Assembly (NCBI GenBank): GCA_945859605.1
Contig: OX243812.1
Coordinates: 47,588,252 to 47,652,251, forward strand
DNA length: 64,000 nt
Reading direction: 5' to 3'
Source of the DNA: Lumbricus rubellus
Taxonomy: Eukaryota > Annelida > Clitellata > Crassiclitellata > Lumbricidae
Each line of letters starts with the position of its first letter. The stretch's first letter is position 1. Positions 10,775 to 20,924 of this stretch are shown piece after piece. The position numbers and the translations under genes were made by a program. The notes beneath the pieces are model-generated. The model was given only the letters and a program-made list of their open reading frames with translations. It was not told the origin of the DNA and made no database searches.

Positions 10775-13700
10775 ATAAAGTTGTAACAGATACATTTTCT
10801 GTAGGAATATGTGTATGCATGTCTGTCTGTGTGTGTCTGTGTCTGTCAGAGTGCTCACCTGGCAGAGTACATTGGTTTGGGCTTCCTTTGAGAATGTTAT
10901 TGTGTAAAGACAAGTGCCTCATATGAATGGGTGCTATATAAATGTACAATTATGTATAATTACATATTGTTTGTCTTTTGGCCGAAATACTATTTTGTTG
11001 TCTGTGTTCTATCAGCTATGAACAGATGCATATATGACGAACATTCAGTGCCATTATATAGCACCAGTGTTCTCAGAAGTGCACTTCAAATCCAGTTTAA
11101 GCATCGATAAAAGTGCATGTAGTTGCTACGTTAATTTGCACATCTTTCTGACGAGGGATTTGTAGTCTGTTTGCTTCTTAGTCCTTCGAAGATATTGTTT
11201 TTAGGTGCAGACAGTGTAATAGTTTACCGTTGGTTATTTTCTGTTTGTGCTTTTTTGTATTTTATGAAAGGTGGTTTATCACATTGGATTCAAATGGCAA
11301 ATAAAGACAACCTCAACACGAAATATCTTCTTATCGATAGAAGCAGTGTCCGATACAAGGTAGTTTGCTAGGCATATGGATAGATAATTATTTGTCTAAT
11401 AGGTTATATTTATTAATGATGTAATTGTAATCTGACATTTATATAGTACCGCTTATCAACTCAGAGGTGCTCATGTTCTTTTTAAAATTAAGCATTTATA
11501 TTTATTTTTGGATTATAAACCGTGTTTACTTTGAATAGTGCTAGTTATGAGTGTGATGCTGAAGTTGATTGTGTGTTTGGCATGTGATGTACTAGTAACA
11601 AACCAATTGATAAGAACAGACAACAATAATAGAACTGCATCATTATTATGGCGAATGTTTTGTATGTTTGTATGTGCACTTATTATAGCGCCCCTTCAAG
11701 CTCTCTTCTCAGGGGCACTCCCGAATGCAGAGCGGACACTGCATCGGAGTTTCACGCCGAAGCACTGAGCAATTGTGAGTGAAGGACTTGCCCAAGGTCC
11801 TTACACGGCGAGGTGGATTCGAACCTAGAAACCTTCCGGCTCCAAGGCAATGATGCCACCACTACACCACCTTGCCCCACGTTGATTGAAGCTTTGGGAG
11901 CTTCTATAGTCCCAGTTTCTGTTGCACAGTGATTGTTGTGTGCTGGAATTTTATCTAGCTCAATTAGTGTTATTTGAATATATTTAGGATTAAATATCAC
12001 TAACGAGCATTATAAAAGTGGATAGAGCTTTGGGTGCAGCGTCATTTATTGATTTTCAAACATAATTTGACATTGTTACAAAAGCTGCAGGTTTACAGTT
12101 TAGATACAACTTGTTTGCGTAGTCTATGGGTAGTGAGTCAGTCAATACCACTAGGTCAAAATAAAGACACTATTGCTTCAGTCAGTCTTTGCAATTTGTA
12201 GCAGCCATATTCAGTTTATTCTTAGTTCATTCATTTAATGTCATGAGCCATTTCATTTTTCCAGATGGACAGCTACCACAGGGGTGAAGATCAAGGCCCA
12301 AATTTTGAGCGATTGAAGATCGACATCGAAAATCTGGATCTGAGTAGGTTGCAGTTTGTTGCACAGTCTTAAAAATTTGATGTTGAAGCCGGAAAATTTA
12401 CTGTTGCATATTTACCTAATTGTTTGTTTGTACGTAAAATTTCCTTTGTAGTAGTTTTATTTAACTGTGCAGCTTGCAGAATTTTATCAAATGTTGTTAC
12501 GGATTAAAAAGCACTTAAACATTGCCTGTTTCTTTGTTCATGGTGCAGTCCTTGAAGTAAACTGTAGAGCTGCAATTTAAATTAAGAATAAAATATTGAT
12601 TATATCTCTTGGTGGTAATTTGTAAGTACAATCTAAAATTTCCTTTGTAGTAGTTTTATTTAACTGTGCAGCTTGCAGAATTTTATCAAATGTTGTTACG
12701 GATTAAAAAGCACTTAAACATTGCCTGTTTCTTTGTTCATGGTGCAGTCCTTGAAGTAAACTGTAGAGCTGCAATTTAAATTAAGAATAAAATATTGATT
12801 ATATCTCTTGGTGGTAATTTGTAAGTACAATCTATGCTCTTGTCACAGTACAACTGAGTACATGATATAAGTGTATATAATTTTATATATATAATATATA
12901 ATATATTATATACTATAGCCATATTGAGATCTTCACTGATGGTTGCTTGTTTCAATTGTAGTGTAAATATGTAATATAGTGTAGCAGCTTCTATGTTTCA
13001 CGCGTATTCAGACGATGACTTTTTGAGAATCTTGCTTGGTTTGAAAACCAAACAAAGGTAAAATAATATGGATTATAAGCCAGCTTAAATCTTCAAAGTT
13101 AAATGAATCATCAGACTTTCTTAAAGCCAGATTCATATATTTTGAGGGAAAAGCAGATCTTAACAACTAGAAATCTTAATGTGAAACCCATTTCAGAACT
13201 TGTCAATTAGAATCCAATGATCTGATGATGATTTTTCTGTGCAGGTAAAGTTAGCGGCCTCAGCAACAATTCTTGGCCTTTGGTTGGCACTGGAAAGCAT
13301 CTCTGCGGTGCTGCCACAGGTCTGTTAAATGCTGAGCGATGGTTTTAGATAATGTTTTTGTCTTTCTTTTCAATCGTCTGTTTCAGAATTTGTTCAGAAT
13401 CATCAGCAGCCATGACATAATAACGTTTTATTATGCTCTTGTAATTACATATTTAAAGAAATTCTTTAGCATCAGAATCTTTTTTCAAGTTTTGAAATTC
13501 ATCAAAATGCAGTAACAGTAGCTGTTGCGTTTTAATTGGTGTAGTTATTGAGAAGTAGTCTTTTATTGATTTAGTCTGGCAAAAGATGTTCATTGTAAAT
13601 CTACAATGTAATTTGACATTTATTTTCTTGGAATAATTATGTTTTGTGTGACTATAAATTGAATCTTATATTAAATTTCGTAATTTTAGATTTCATGCTG

Positions 13701-15820
13701 AGGTGTCTAATAAATGCGGACAACGATTCAAAGTCTGTTCAACACTGGTAAGAAAAATTTATGAATCATTGTAATATAATGCTGCTTCAAATGTTAAATA
13801 GATTATTTGCTCCTCTGTGATGCGTGGTGAACTTAATACCACTACCATTTATAGGTTGTGCCAATCCCAAGCCTTGATAAAGGAGGAGGGTGATATTACT
13901 CGTCTTTGTTATGCATCATCGTCAAGTACTTGCTGTAGCTCCTTTTCAATATGTCACATAGGTGCTTCAAGTTAAATGTTATTAAGCATCGTAGATATTT
14001 TGTCCATAAGCAAAGAAAACTAAGTGTTACCAATGGCTAGCCTACGCAGTAATATAACAGCAATCTTTGTAGCCAGGACTTACAGGAATTTCTTAAAGGT
14101 GATTTGCGGATCCAGGCTTTGATCCGACTTAAGAGTAATACAATAATACATATAAGAAGTTAGATAGCTGGATCAGAGTATATATCAATGCATAATCCAA
14201 GAACTTTTATGTTGCCATTTTACAATGCCCATAGGCATCAGTTGATGCTTACTAAGTTGAGTTAGTGTGCATTACAAACTCCAGTAGGTTCGAATAGGGC
14301 CTGTGTGTAAAAGGAAGAGGACCGAGTATGCGAGTATTTGGTATTTCACCATTACTGTTTCTGTATTTTTGCATAGTGCTGTGGATGGCATGTTTGTTGC
14401 ACTTTGTTGTCATCATCGATGCGACTGGAAGGCGTATGTTGGCAAAGATTGGTTCAGAGAGCGTGGACTTGGACCTCGACAGTTTCGCCTGATAACCAGC
14501 ATGTCTGCTTGGGCGACGTGTGGTACGAAACATGTCACAGGTGTGTACATGTATGACTTGCACAGTTCAGTTGTCTTGACGATTTACACTACTTTGATCT
14601 GCATAACTTTGTCTGTACAAAGTACAATATTTATTCTAATCTGGATACAATAATGTGGAGTTTCTCATGTGCAGTGTGTTAACAGTTAATACTGCTTAAT
14701 GCTTATGCTTAACTAATGCATGTTTGGATTGATAATGGAAATAATGGTTTGTTTTGGGTGAGATTGGGATTAATTGGGAAACCGTAAATTGCCCATAAGT
14801 GCCATAACTCTCGTGATTAGCTTGTGTTTGATAGCTTGTGGTGATGATGAGAGTACTTCCATGAATGAATATTGATAGCTGTAGCAGTTTTATTTTATTT
14901 GATTGCTGGCAGATTCACAGACAAGCTGGGTTATTATTTGGTGAGGCATATAGTGTGTATATGACTGTAACATAATGTAACTGTTGGTGATCAGTGACCT
15001 GTACATCTACTGTATTTGAATAGCTCAACCTTTTGCAGGATCAGATTCCACCAACGATTCTAAAGATGTTTTAGATGCTGAGAAACTAACAAACTACAAC
15101 CATCCAAGGTATCAGACTATTTTGCATTCTTTGTTAAGAAGAACCAGTCATATGTACTTGTTAGAAATAAGGATAATACTAATTAAATTACTTTACTGAT
15201 GAGCTGCATTGACTTCTCTTTTAGTACAACACTCACACCATCAAAGTTTTAAGCTGAAGTCATTTGAATATGTTTAGCTAAAGCACCCATGCAGAATAGG
15301 ATTGTAGTGTAAATGTTTGCTTGGTTGCTTATTTTGAACGTCTTTCTGAATGGGATGAATTCTAAGGACCCCCTACCAGCAAAGGACTCTTTTGTTGGAG
15401 AAAAGTTGATAACATTTCAGAATGACTGTATGTACCAGTAATAAATGATTATGATTTGCGAGAAATAGGTGGAACTCATGTCATTTATGTGATCACACAT
15501 TTGTATGCTGAAGCCCTAGACCATTTAGAAGATTCTCCAGATGACTTACCCGATATGAATATGTTTCATACATACAAAAATGGTTCCTGTTTTACAGATA
15601 TGGAAAGTTGTTGCCAGAAGAACGGGAAAAGATTGGTTTCCAGTGCAAACAAGTCATTGACGTTGGAAGACTTCATTACTTGACGGCTCATGGCTATGAA
15701 GCCAAGATTCTGTACTATGTTGAACCATCACTGACCCTAGAAAACACTGCGCTGGTTGCTGTTCGCACGAAAAGTGCTGTAGAATCTCCCAGTGAAGACA
15801 TTGTGACAAATTTATTGTAA
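5615..15820 (+). CDS. TRMT13: tRNA 2'-O-methyltransferase TRM13 homologue
   Basis: Fourteen coding exons: 5615-6076, 6581-6627, 7960-8026, 8785-8847, 9216-9285, 9511-9614, 10509-10587, 11271-11359, 12265-12343, 13245-13319, 13690-13747, 14377-14540, 15039-15108, 15598-15820. All introns are GT-AG and phases close to 549 codons plus TAA. TRM13 proteins 2'-O-methylate position 4 of certain tRNAs. Visible signatures: a CCCH finger of TRM13 type (C124, C135, C146, H149), a U11-48K-type CHHC finger (C164, H170, H180, C184), the SAM-binding block LEFGAGKGGLSHW (about 291-303), GTGKHLCGAATD (368-379) and the catalytic-region motif ALCCHHRCDW (406-415). A second CCCH module with identical spacing lies at C19, C30, C41, H44. 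I start at the ATG at 5615 (AGCATGG); the frame is open further 5' but TTTATTGCAG at 5576-5585 looks like an acceptor, suggesting a non-coding first exon. The protein is roughly 70 residues longer than the human one, owing to the extra finger and acidic linker. Confidence 0.95.
6220..6310 (+). repeat. Decayed tRNA-like SINE head in TRMT13 intron 1
   Basis: Contains TAGTCTAGTGG (A-box-like) followed about 35 bases later by a degenerate B-box region GGGAATCAATTCCC. The arrangement resembles the head of the SINE at 56774 but is diverged and has no recognisable tail. Confidence 0.35.
7195..7610. mobile_element. Harbinger-like MITE, TTA target duplication (copy 1)
   Basis: Inverted ends GGCGTAAAAAA and TTTTTTAGGCC continue inward as GTGTTTCCGATAAC at the left and GTTACCGGAAACAC at the right, flanked by TTA on both sides (7192-7194, 7611-7613). 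A 3-bp TTA duplication and GG start fit PIF/Harbinger. The 416-bp interior is non-coding. A second copy is at 55687-56105. It lies in TRMT13 intron 2. Confidence 0.8.
9820..9866 (-). repeat. L2-like LINE/SINE 3' tail fragment
   Basis: On the minus strand this reads GAGCACCTCAAAGTAGG ... GAGGTGCTATATAAATG, the GGTGCTATATAAAT tail common at 3' ends of L2-group LINEs and their SINEs. Similar decayed tails lie near 10895-10950, 11040-11090 and 11435-11480, all in TRMT13 introns. Confidence 0.5.
10723..10773. repeat. (ATT)n microsatellite
   Basis: About 17 uninterrupted ATT units in TRMT13 intron 7. Confidence 0.95.
11665..11879 (-). mobile_element. tRNA-derived SINE, minus orientation
   Basis: Near full-length copy of the family best seen at 56774-56992. 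Reading on the minus strand it has the A-box region (GGTGGTGTAGTGGTGG), a GGTTCGAATCC B-box, the shared body (TTGGGCAAGTCCTTCACTC, CTCAGTGCTTCGGCGTGAAA) and the tail GGGGCGCTATAATAAGTGC. It sits in TRMT13 intron 8. Confidence 0.85.
12435..12832. repeat. Two identical 199-bp tandem copies
   Basis: Bases 12435-12633 are repeated as 12634-12832 with no difference that I can find. Both start at TAAAATTTCCTTTGTAG and end at GTAAGTACAATC. The repeat lies inside TRMT13 intron 9 and does not touch an exon. It is either a very recent tandem duplication or an assembly artefact. Confidence 0.95.
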
Positions 15821-16900
15821 AGAATTCCTTAAATCACCAATATGTCATGCAGCATTGGGAACTGTAATGCCTAATTGTACAAACTCATTTCTCATTTCTT
15901 ATTCCATTATCTAAATTTGGAGGAATCATTGACCTATGATTGGATTAGCATGTTCGAGATGAGTAGCATTTTAGTACGCTCTCATCATCAAAGTTTTGAG
16001 TTGGTTTTTGCTATAGTGTTTAGCGAAATTTGACTCAAAATTTAATTTTAAATGTATTTTGTTACTAACAATTATAAATTATAAATCTTTTCTTCATTGA
16101 GTGTATACGTTGTATGAGTAGCACACAAAATGCTGCAGAAAATAACAAACAAGTAATGCATTGCAGCTATGAAAGTAGTGATCAACAACCTTAAGCAGTG
16201 CGCAAAGTATAGTATGTAATGACTAGCCCACCATTCTGCAGTTGACAATTTAATGCATTTCTGTTGGTATTTGAAACACAGTAGACTTTACTCAACATTT
16301 ATAGTAATTTACATTTAATGTTTAGAATGTAGTTTTTGCCGGCCTCAACAGAGATTGGAGTTCAAATCCCTGTGATGGTGTGAAATGTGAATTGGCATCA
16401 AGATGTCTCTTCCATCTGCACGCATAGCCAACTTGACTATAATGACTACTAGGCATGTGCATTTCAATATATCTGAGGCATGAATCACGTGAAGGCCAGA
16501 ATATTGATTAGTGATTGAAACGATGGTGGGTGAGTTGGTAAGAGTTGTCCATATATTAGGATGCAGGGGAAGGTGATCGGATGTAGGCGATTTTATGCAC
16601 ACGGGTGCATACAAAGACGGAAGGGTCTTGATAAAATGTACATACACAAAGTAAATGTCCAATTCCAAAATTTCATGAGATAAAGTTGAACGGATAAAAA
16701 GATGAATCTTTCAACTTCATATGCTGAAATTTCAGTTTACAAGCAATTTTTTTTAGATTCAATAATTATAATGTGTCAAACTGGGTTTTTTATATCTCAT
16801 TAAATTTTGGAATCATATTCTTGGTCCAAGTCTTTAAATATTTGGAAAATTTTAGCGTCATATGTTATCATGCATTAGAGATCTATGAAAGACACTTTGG
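15821..16900. other. TRMT13 3' flank
   Basis: AT-rich sequence with the TRMT13 3' UTR and no further coding exon that I can support. GAGTTCAAATCCC near 16359-16371 resembles a Pol III B-box and may be a SINE remnant, but there is no matching A-box I trust. The poly(A) site is not obvious. Confidence 0.45.
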
Positions 16901-16937
16901 CCACAGTATAAATAATTAATAATTATTTATACTGTGG
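16901..16937. repeat. 37-bp near-perfect palindrome
   Basis: Arms CCACAGTATAAATAATTA and its complement are separated by one base (16919). It lies about 50 bp left of the hAT element at 16988. It would extrude as a cruciform or hairpin; no terminator or gene context explains it. Confidence 0.9.
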
Positions 16938-17089
16938 TTTGGCTTACTTTTTTGAATCGCGGTGTAGATGTCAATACCAAGCACAAACAGGCCCGCCGAG
17001 AGGGGGGGGCAGGGGGGCAAATGCCCAGGGGCCCGGCAACTTTTAGGGGGCCCGGCTACACTGAAAATAAAAATAATAATTACTATTAT

Positions 17090-17117
17090 TTTTTTATTTA
17101 TTATATATTATTATTAA

Positions 17118-17163
<46 letters not shown>

Positions 17164-17275
17164 TAACACACATTTATTTTTATTTATTTTATCGATTTAA
17201 ATTCTTTTATTATTATTATTTATTATTATTATTATTATTTATTATTATTATTATTATTATCATTATTATATTTTA
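17090..17275. repeat. Interrupted (ATT)n microsatellite
   Basis: Two long ATT runs separated by T-rich sequence, inside the hAT element. Confidence 0.9.
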
Positions 17276-18129
17276 AAATTATTTTAGGCCAATTATTATT
17301 ATTAAACTGTCATTTAGGCTATAACCTAACGCGCCTAAGCAAAACAGAATATTGCACTAAATCGCGTTACAGGAATTTCTGTTCAAAATAAATCTTAGCC
17401 TAAACAAACAAGTCTTCAGGTTTTTCTTGAAGAGTGATAAAGAAGATGATTTGCACATAGGCTAAAGTTTGGACGTCTATTCAATAATAATATTCTCTCG
17501 AGTCATAAGTTGATTGTTGGAGGCGGCGGGCCCAAAATTGAAATTATTATCGAAATTGTAGAAAGGTTTGGTTTTGATGTTAACACTCTTATCTTCCATC
17601 AGAGATTGTGAGTGTAATGCGGAAGTTGGAAGATTTTTCAGCAAGTTCAAGCAAATTAAAAGTAGGGGAAAGGCTTGTATTATGGGCCAGTGTGTAATAT
17701 GGGCCTCGACTGTTTCTCCCACCTACCATGTCTGCGGAGAGCTCTTACGGTGGGAAATAATCCGTCCACAGATTTCTACTTCATATTTTGAATGTGTCCC
17801 TATGCTCATAACCTCTGAACGAAATTATAAAATGTTTTAATTTTTATGTAGATTTCTTATAAGAAATTTCAAACTTCAGCAGCTGTTGTGTGGCTTATTA
17901 TTTGAGTTATACTATGCCCTTTGGTCTCAGAAGGTAGGGAATTTCTTCATCATATAAAAACGCAACTATCTTTATATTTAAAACATTCGTTGATCACACT
18001 ATAACGGATTTTCCATAAGCATACCAGTGTGTGTAATATGGGCCAGTGATCCAATGTGTAATATGGGCCGGCCCATATTACACATCTCACTCACTGTGCG
18101 AGCTCGTGGTGGCAACAAATTGCTATGGC

Positions 18130-18242
18130 GTTCACATGACTTGCCAGCAGACATAGAAAAAGATCTAGTTGAGCACATAGGCCTACACCTGATGGAATCT
18201 AGGTTTTATGGGCTCACACGAGCATCACTGTTGAGTTTGTAC
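18130..18242 (+). pseudogene. Pogo/Tigger-type transposase fragment
   Basis: The frame encodes DLPADIEKDLVEHIGLH and FYGLTRASLLSL. These match the conserved start of pogo-type transposases (form LxxExExxLVxHxxxMxxxGFGLTRxxLxxL). Only this stretch of about 40 residues remains; the DDE catalytic region is absent. Confidence 0.7.
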
Positions 18243-18252
18243 CATCCGACGT

Positions 18253-18599
18253 GACTGAACGTCCTGTAGGCCTACCTGTGGAGCTCTCTCACAAGAACCT
18301 GGAAGCGACTGGGATGACTGAACGTCCTGTGCCTGTGGGCCCTCTCATAAGAACATGGAAGCGACTGGGATGACTGAACGTCCTGTACCTGTGGAGACCT
18401 CTCACAAGAACCTGGAAGCGACTGGGATGACTGAACGTCCTGTGCCTGTGGGCCCTCTCATAAGAACATGGAAGCGACTGGGATGACTGAACGTCCTGTA
18501 CCTGTGGAGACCTCTCACAAGAACCTGGAAGCGACTGGGATGACTGAACGTCCTGTGCCTGTGGAGCCCTCTCACAAGAACCTGGAAGCGACTGGGATG
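18253..18599 (+). repeat. 56/57-bp minisatellite, about six units
   Basis: Units begin GACTGAACGTCCTGT and end GGAAGCGACTGGGAT. Two variants alternate, one with CCTGTGGGCCCTCTCATAAG and one with CCTGTGGAGACCTCTCACAAG, giving a higher-order period of about 113 bp. Open frames through it are a consequence of repetition, not a gene. Confidence 0.9.
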
Positions 18600-18680
18600 C
18601 AACATCATTCTTACTATGGAACTACAATGTAGTTGTCCATAATGAATGTGAAAATTAGTCTGGTGTTGATAAATAAAGCT

Positions 18681-18780
18681 TGTTTGTTTGTTTGTATGTG
18701 CATTTGTTATGGCGCCCTTCAAGCTCACTACTCAGAGGCGCTCCCGACTGCAGAGCGGACACTGTATCGAAGTTTCACAA
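18681..18780 (-). mobile_element. Truncated SINE copy
   Basis: Matches the 3' half of the SINE family (TTATGGCGCCCTTCAAGCTC, CAGAGGCGCTCCCGACTGC, GAGCGGACACTG). It breaks off after GAAGTTTCAC, without the tRNA-like head. Confidence 0.75.
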
Positions 18781-19276
18781 TCCCTACATGTATCGTGCAC
18801 GTGAAACTATTTGTATATATAATTATATATAGCCTATGCAATACAATATATATGTATGTACATTGTATATAGGCCTATATATATAATATATATAATTATA
18901 TATATTATCAATGCAGCATACACCACCGCAACCCACAACAGTAACAGCAGTTATCTTACATGAGTAGCAGCTTTGCTTAATCTCTACAATGGTGGCTCAT
19001 ATTACACACTGGGTCGTGTAATATGGTCCACTTTACGTATTTAGAAAAAAATTATTTTAAAATTTATTTGAACAGATTAAAGAATTATTTCTTCATATTT
19101 GATCCCAATTCACGTCAAGTTATGCCTAAAATAAACTTTCCGACGCATTCAGCTTCATCTGCACTCTGAAATAGCGAAGTTTCTTAGGGGGCCCATATTA
19201 GAAGCCCTTCCCCTAGATCTATTCAACGATCTGTCACGAAGCAAGACAGACTGAATGGTCTTGCAACTCTTGCAAT

Positions 19277-19489
19277 CAGTAGCGGTGCCAGAGGGGTTAG
19301 GGGGATAAACCCCCCCCCCAAAGGCTATCGGTTTTTTACATGTAAGCCTTAAATATTTTCACGTTTATCCCTCCCAAAATGCGAGATTTCCATGAGATTT
19401 CGACCAAATGACCAAAAAAGGTCGTCAGACATTTTGGCGGATGGAAATATGAAAATGGAAAATTAACTGAAATCCTGGTGCCGCCACTG
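19277..19489. mobile_element. Short hAT MITE, perfect 8-bp duplication
   Basis: Ends CAGTAGCGGTGCCAGAGG and CCTGGTGCCGCCACTG are inverted repeats flanked by CTTGCAAT (19269-19276, 19490-19497). At 213 bp it is non-coding and interrupts the hAT transposase remnant. Confidence 0.9.
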
Positions 19490-19776
19490 CTTGCAATAGA
19501 ATATGATCTTCCAAAATAATTGACCAACGAGGATATTTTAAATTTTTTTGCTGCAGTTAAATGTAGAAAAAATGCTCTTTGATTGCCATATAAATTCATT
19601 TTTTTATTCATAATAAAATTATATATATACTTTTTTGTACATTCGACCCACACCTTTGTTATTTCTTTATGTTTTATTTAAAGTTGCTCACAATTTGTGA
19701 GGCCTAAAGATAGTTTAGGGCCCGTGACTGCTCTGCCCAGGGGCCCGGAATTCCTGTCGGCGGGCCTGAGCACAAA

Positions 19777-20924
19777 CATGCACTAACAAACTCAACCATA
19801 TGTACTGAGCAGTGTTTTTGTTGATTGTGTTAATGTACACCTACTGCGTTTTGCCTGTTGTTGTTTTTGGAATTTAACGAATACACATAACACAACTTAC
19901 ACAAGGAACCATACATAAATAATGGCATAACCGATTTTTAAAACCAACACACACTCGCTGTGCTTGCTGTTCTCCCGAGAACGTCCAGCATTCAGGGTAA
20001 GCTCCGAACGCGCTCCGAAAATCCATATTGATTCCGGTTTCATGGCACCAGAGCCATGCATGGCACACGTGGTTAAATAATAAGTGGTGTTTTTGGTTAA
20101 AATCTGAATGTTGTATTAATCTTGACCAACATCACTTAAACCAGACTTTGGAGGTAAACATTTGAAGAGTTTTAAAAATGTTCGTAATAGTATCCGATTA
20201 CTCCGATAAGTATCCGCGTGCTTCTACACCGCCTGTCCACCCCAGATTATGAGACAAGGTAGAGCGCGGCATGCCAAATTATACAATACATAAGTAAATA
20301 ATCAATAGCAGTTCATTCTTTAGATATACTGGTTAGGTTAATGCGTCAGTTGGTGACCGATCACAAAAATAAATGTGACCGCCCCAGACTGGAATGAAAT
20401 AGAATAGCCTATACTGTGAAAGGCGTTGTAAGCACCTTTAGCATCTTATTCATATATGCAATACTTCCACTTGAGTAAGTAATGAGCAACAAACGAAGCA
20501 CTGTGTGTTCCTGCATGGTGACATAAAAACCATAACTTAATATATCCAACATCTGCAGTGATTATGCGTGATATGCTACAGATGAATATTAAACACTGGA
20601 ACAAAGACTGAAAAGATTTGAGTGGTACATTAAAACAGACTTCGCACCTTGGATAGATTCAGTATTACTGACCCAACAGCCTGTGGTGAATTTTGTTGCA
20701 CAGGTTTCAATCGCCTGCACCAGAATCTCGTAATACATTGTTCACTTAAAACTTAAGCTGATGATATCATAATATTATAGGCATTAATAATTTTATTAAT
20801 ATATGTATATGTTTGTGATTCTATATTCAGGTTTTAAAACTCTGTACTGCTAGCTGAATATTATATTTTTAATTTGCTGCATCTTTTGAACAGATTTCAT
20901 TTTTTCAGTCGTACCCCACATGTC
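19777..20924. other. Intergenic region upstream of PDCD2L
   Basis: No supported coding exon. It should hold the PDCD2L promoter and possibly a 5'-UTR exon (TTTTTTCAG at 20900-20908 precedes the start codon like an acceptor). Confidence 0.45.

Larger units (their letters stand above)
17665..19213 (+). mobile_element. Pogo-like element nested in the hAT transposase
   Basis: Inverted ends GGGGAAAGGCTTGTATTATG at the left and CTTCTAATATGGGCC (complement) at the right, each flanked by TA (17663-17664, 19214-19215). TGTAATATGGGCC is repeated several times near both ends as a subterminal motif. The TA duplication and an internal pogo-type transposase fragment place it in Tc1/mariner-pogo. It also carries a 56/57-bp minisatellite and a truncated SINE. 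Confidence 0.8.
17568..19590 (+). pseudogene. hAT transposase C-terminal remnant, split in three
   Basis: Piece 1 ends at 17664 and encodes NAEVGRFFSKFKQIKS, matching the hAT dimerisation motif (family form SxERxFSxLKxIKS). Piece 2 is 19214-19276 and encodes SVTKQDRLNGLATLAI, the next conserved block. Piece 3 starts at 19490 and encodes EYDLPK, a stop, then LTNEDILNFFAAVKCRKNAL before the final stop. The pieces are separated by a pogo-like element (TA duplicated) and a hAT MITE (CTTGCAAT duplicated). When each insertion is removed with one copy of its duplication, the three pieces fall in one frame. Everything upstream of the motif is missing, so it is a dead fragment. Confidence 0.85.
16988..19768 (+). 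mobile_element. Decayed hAT element hosting two nested transposons
   Basis: Terminal repeats CAGGCCCGCCGAGAGG and CCTGTCGGCGGGCCTG, with a second inverted block CCCAGGGGCCCGG just inside each end. A perfect 8-bp duplication AGCACAAA flanks it (16980-16987, 19769-19776). The interior contains an ATT microsatellite, the last part of a hAT transposase on the plus strand, a TA-flanked pogo-like element (17665-19213) and a short hAT MITE (19277-19489). It occupies the TRMT13-PDCD2L intergenic space. Confidence 0.88.
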
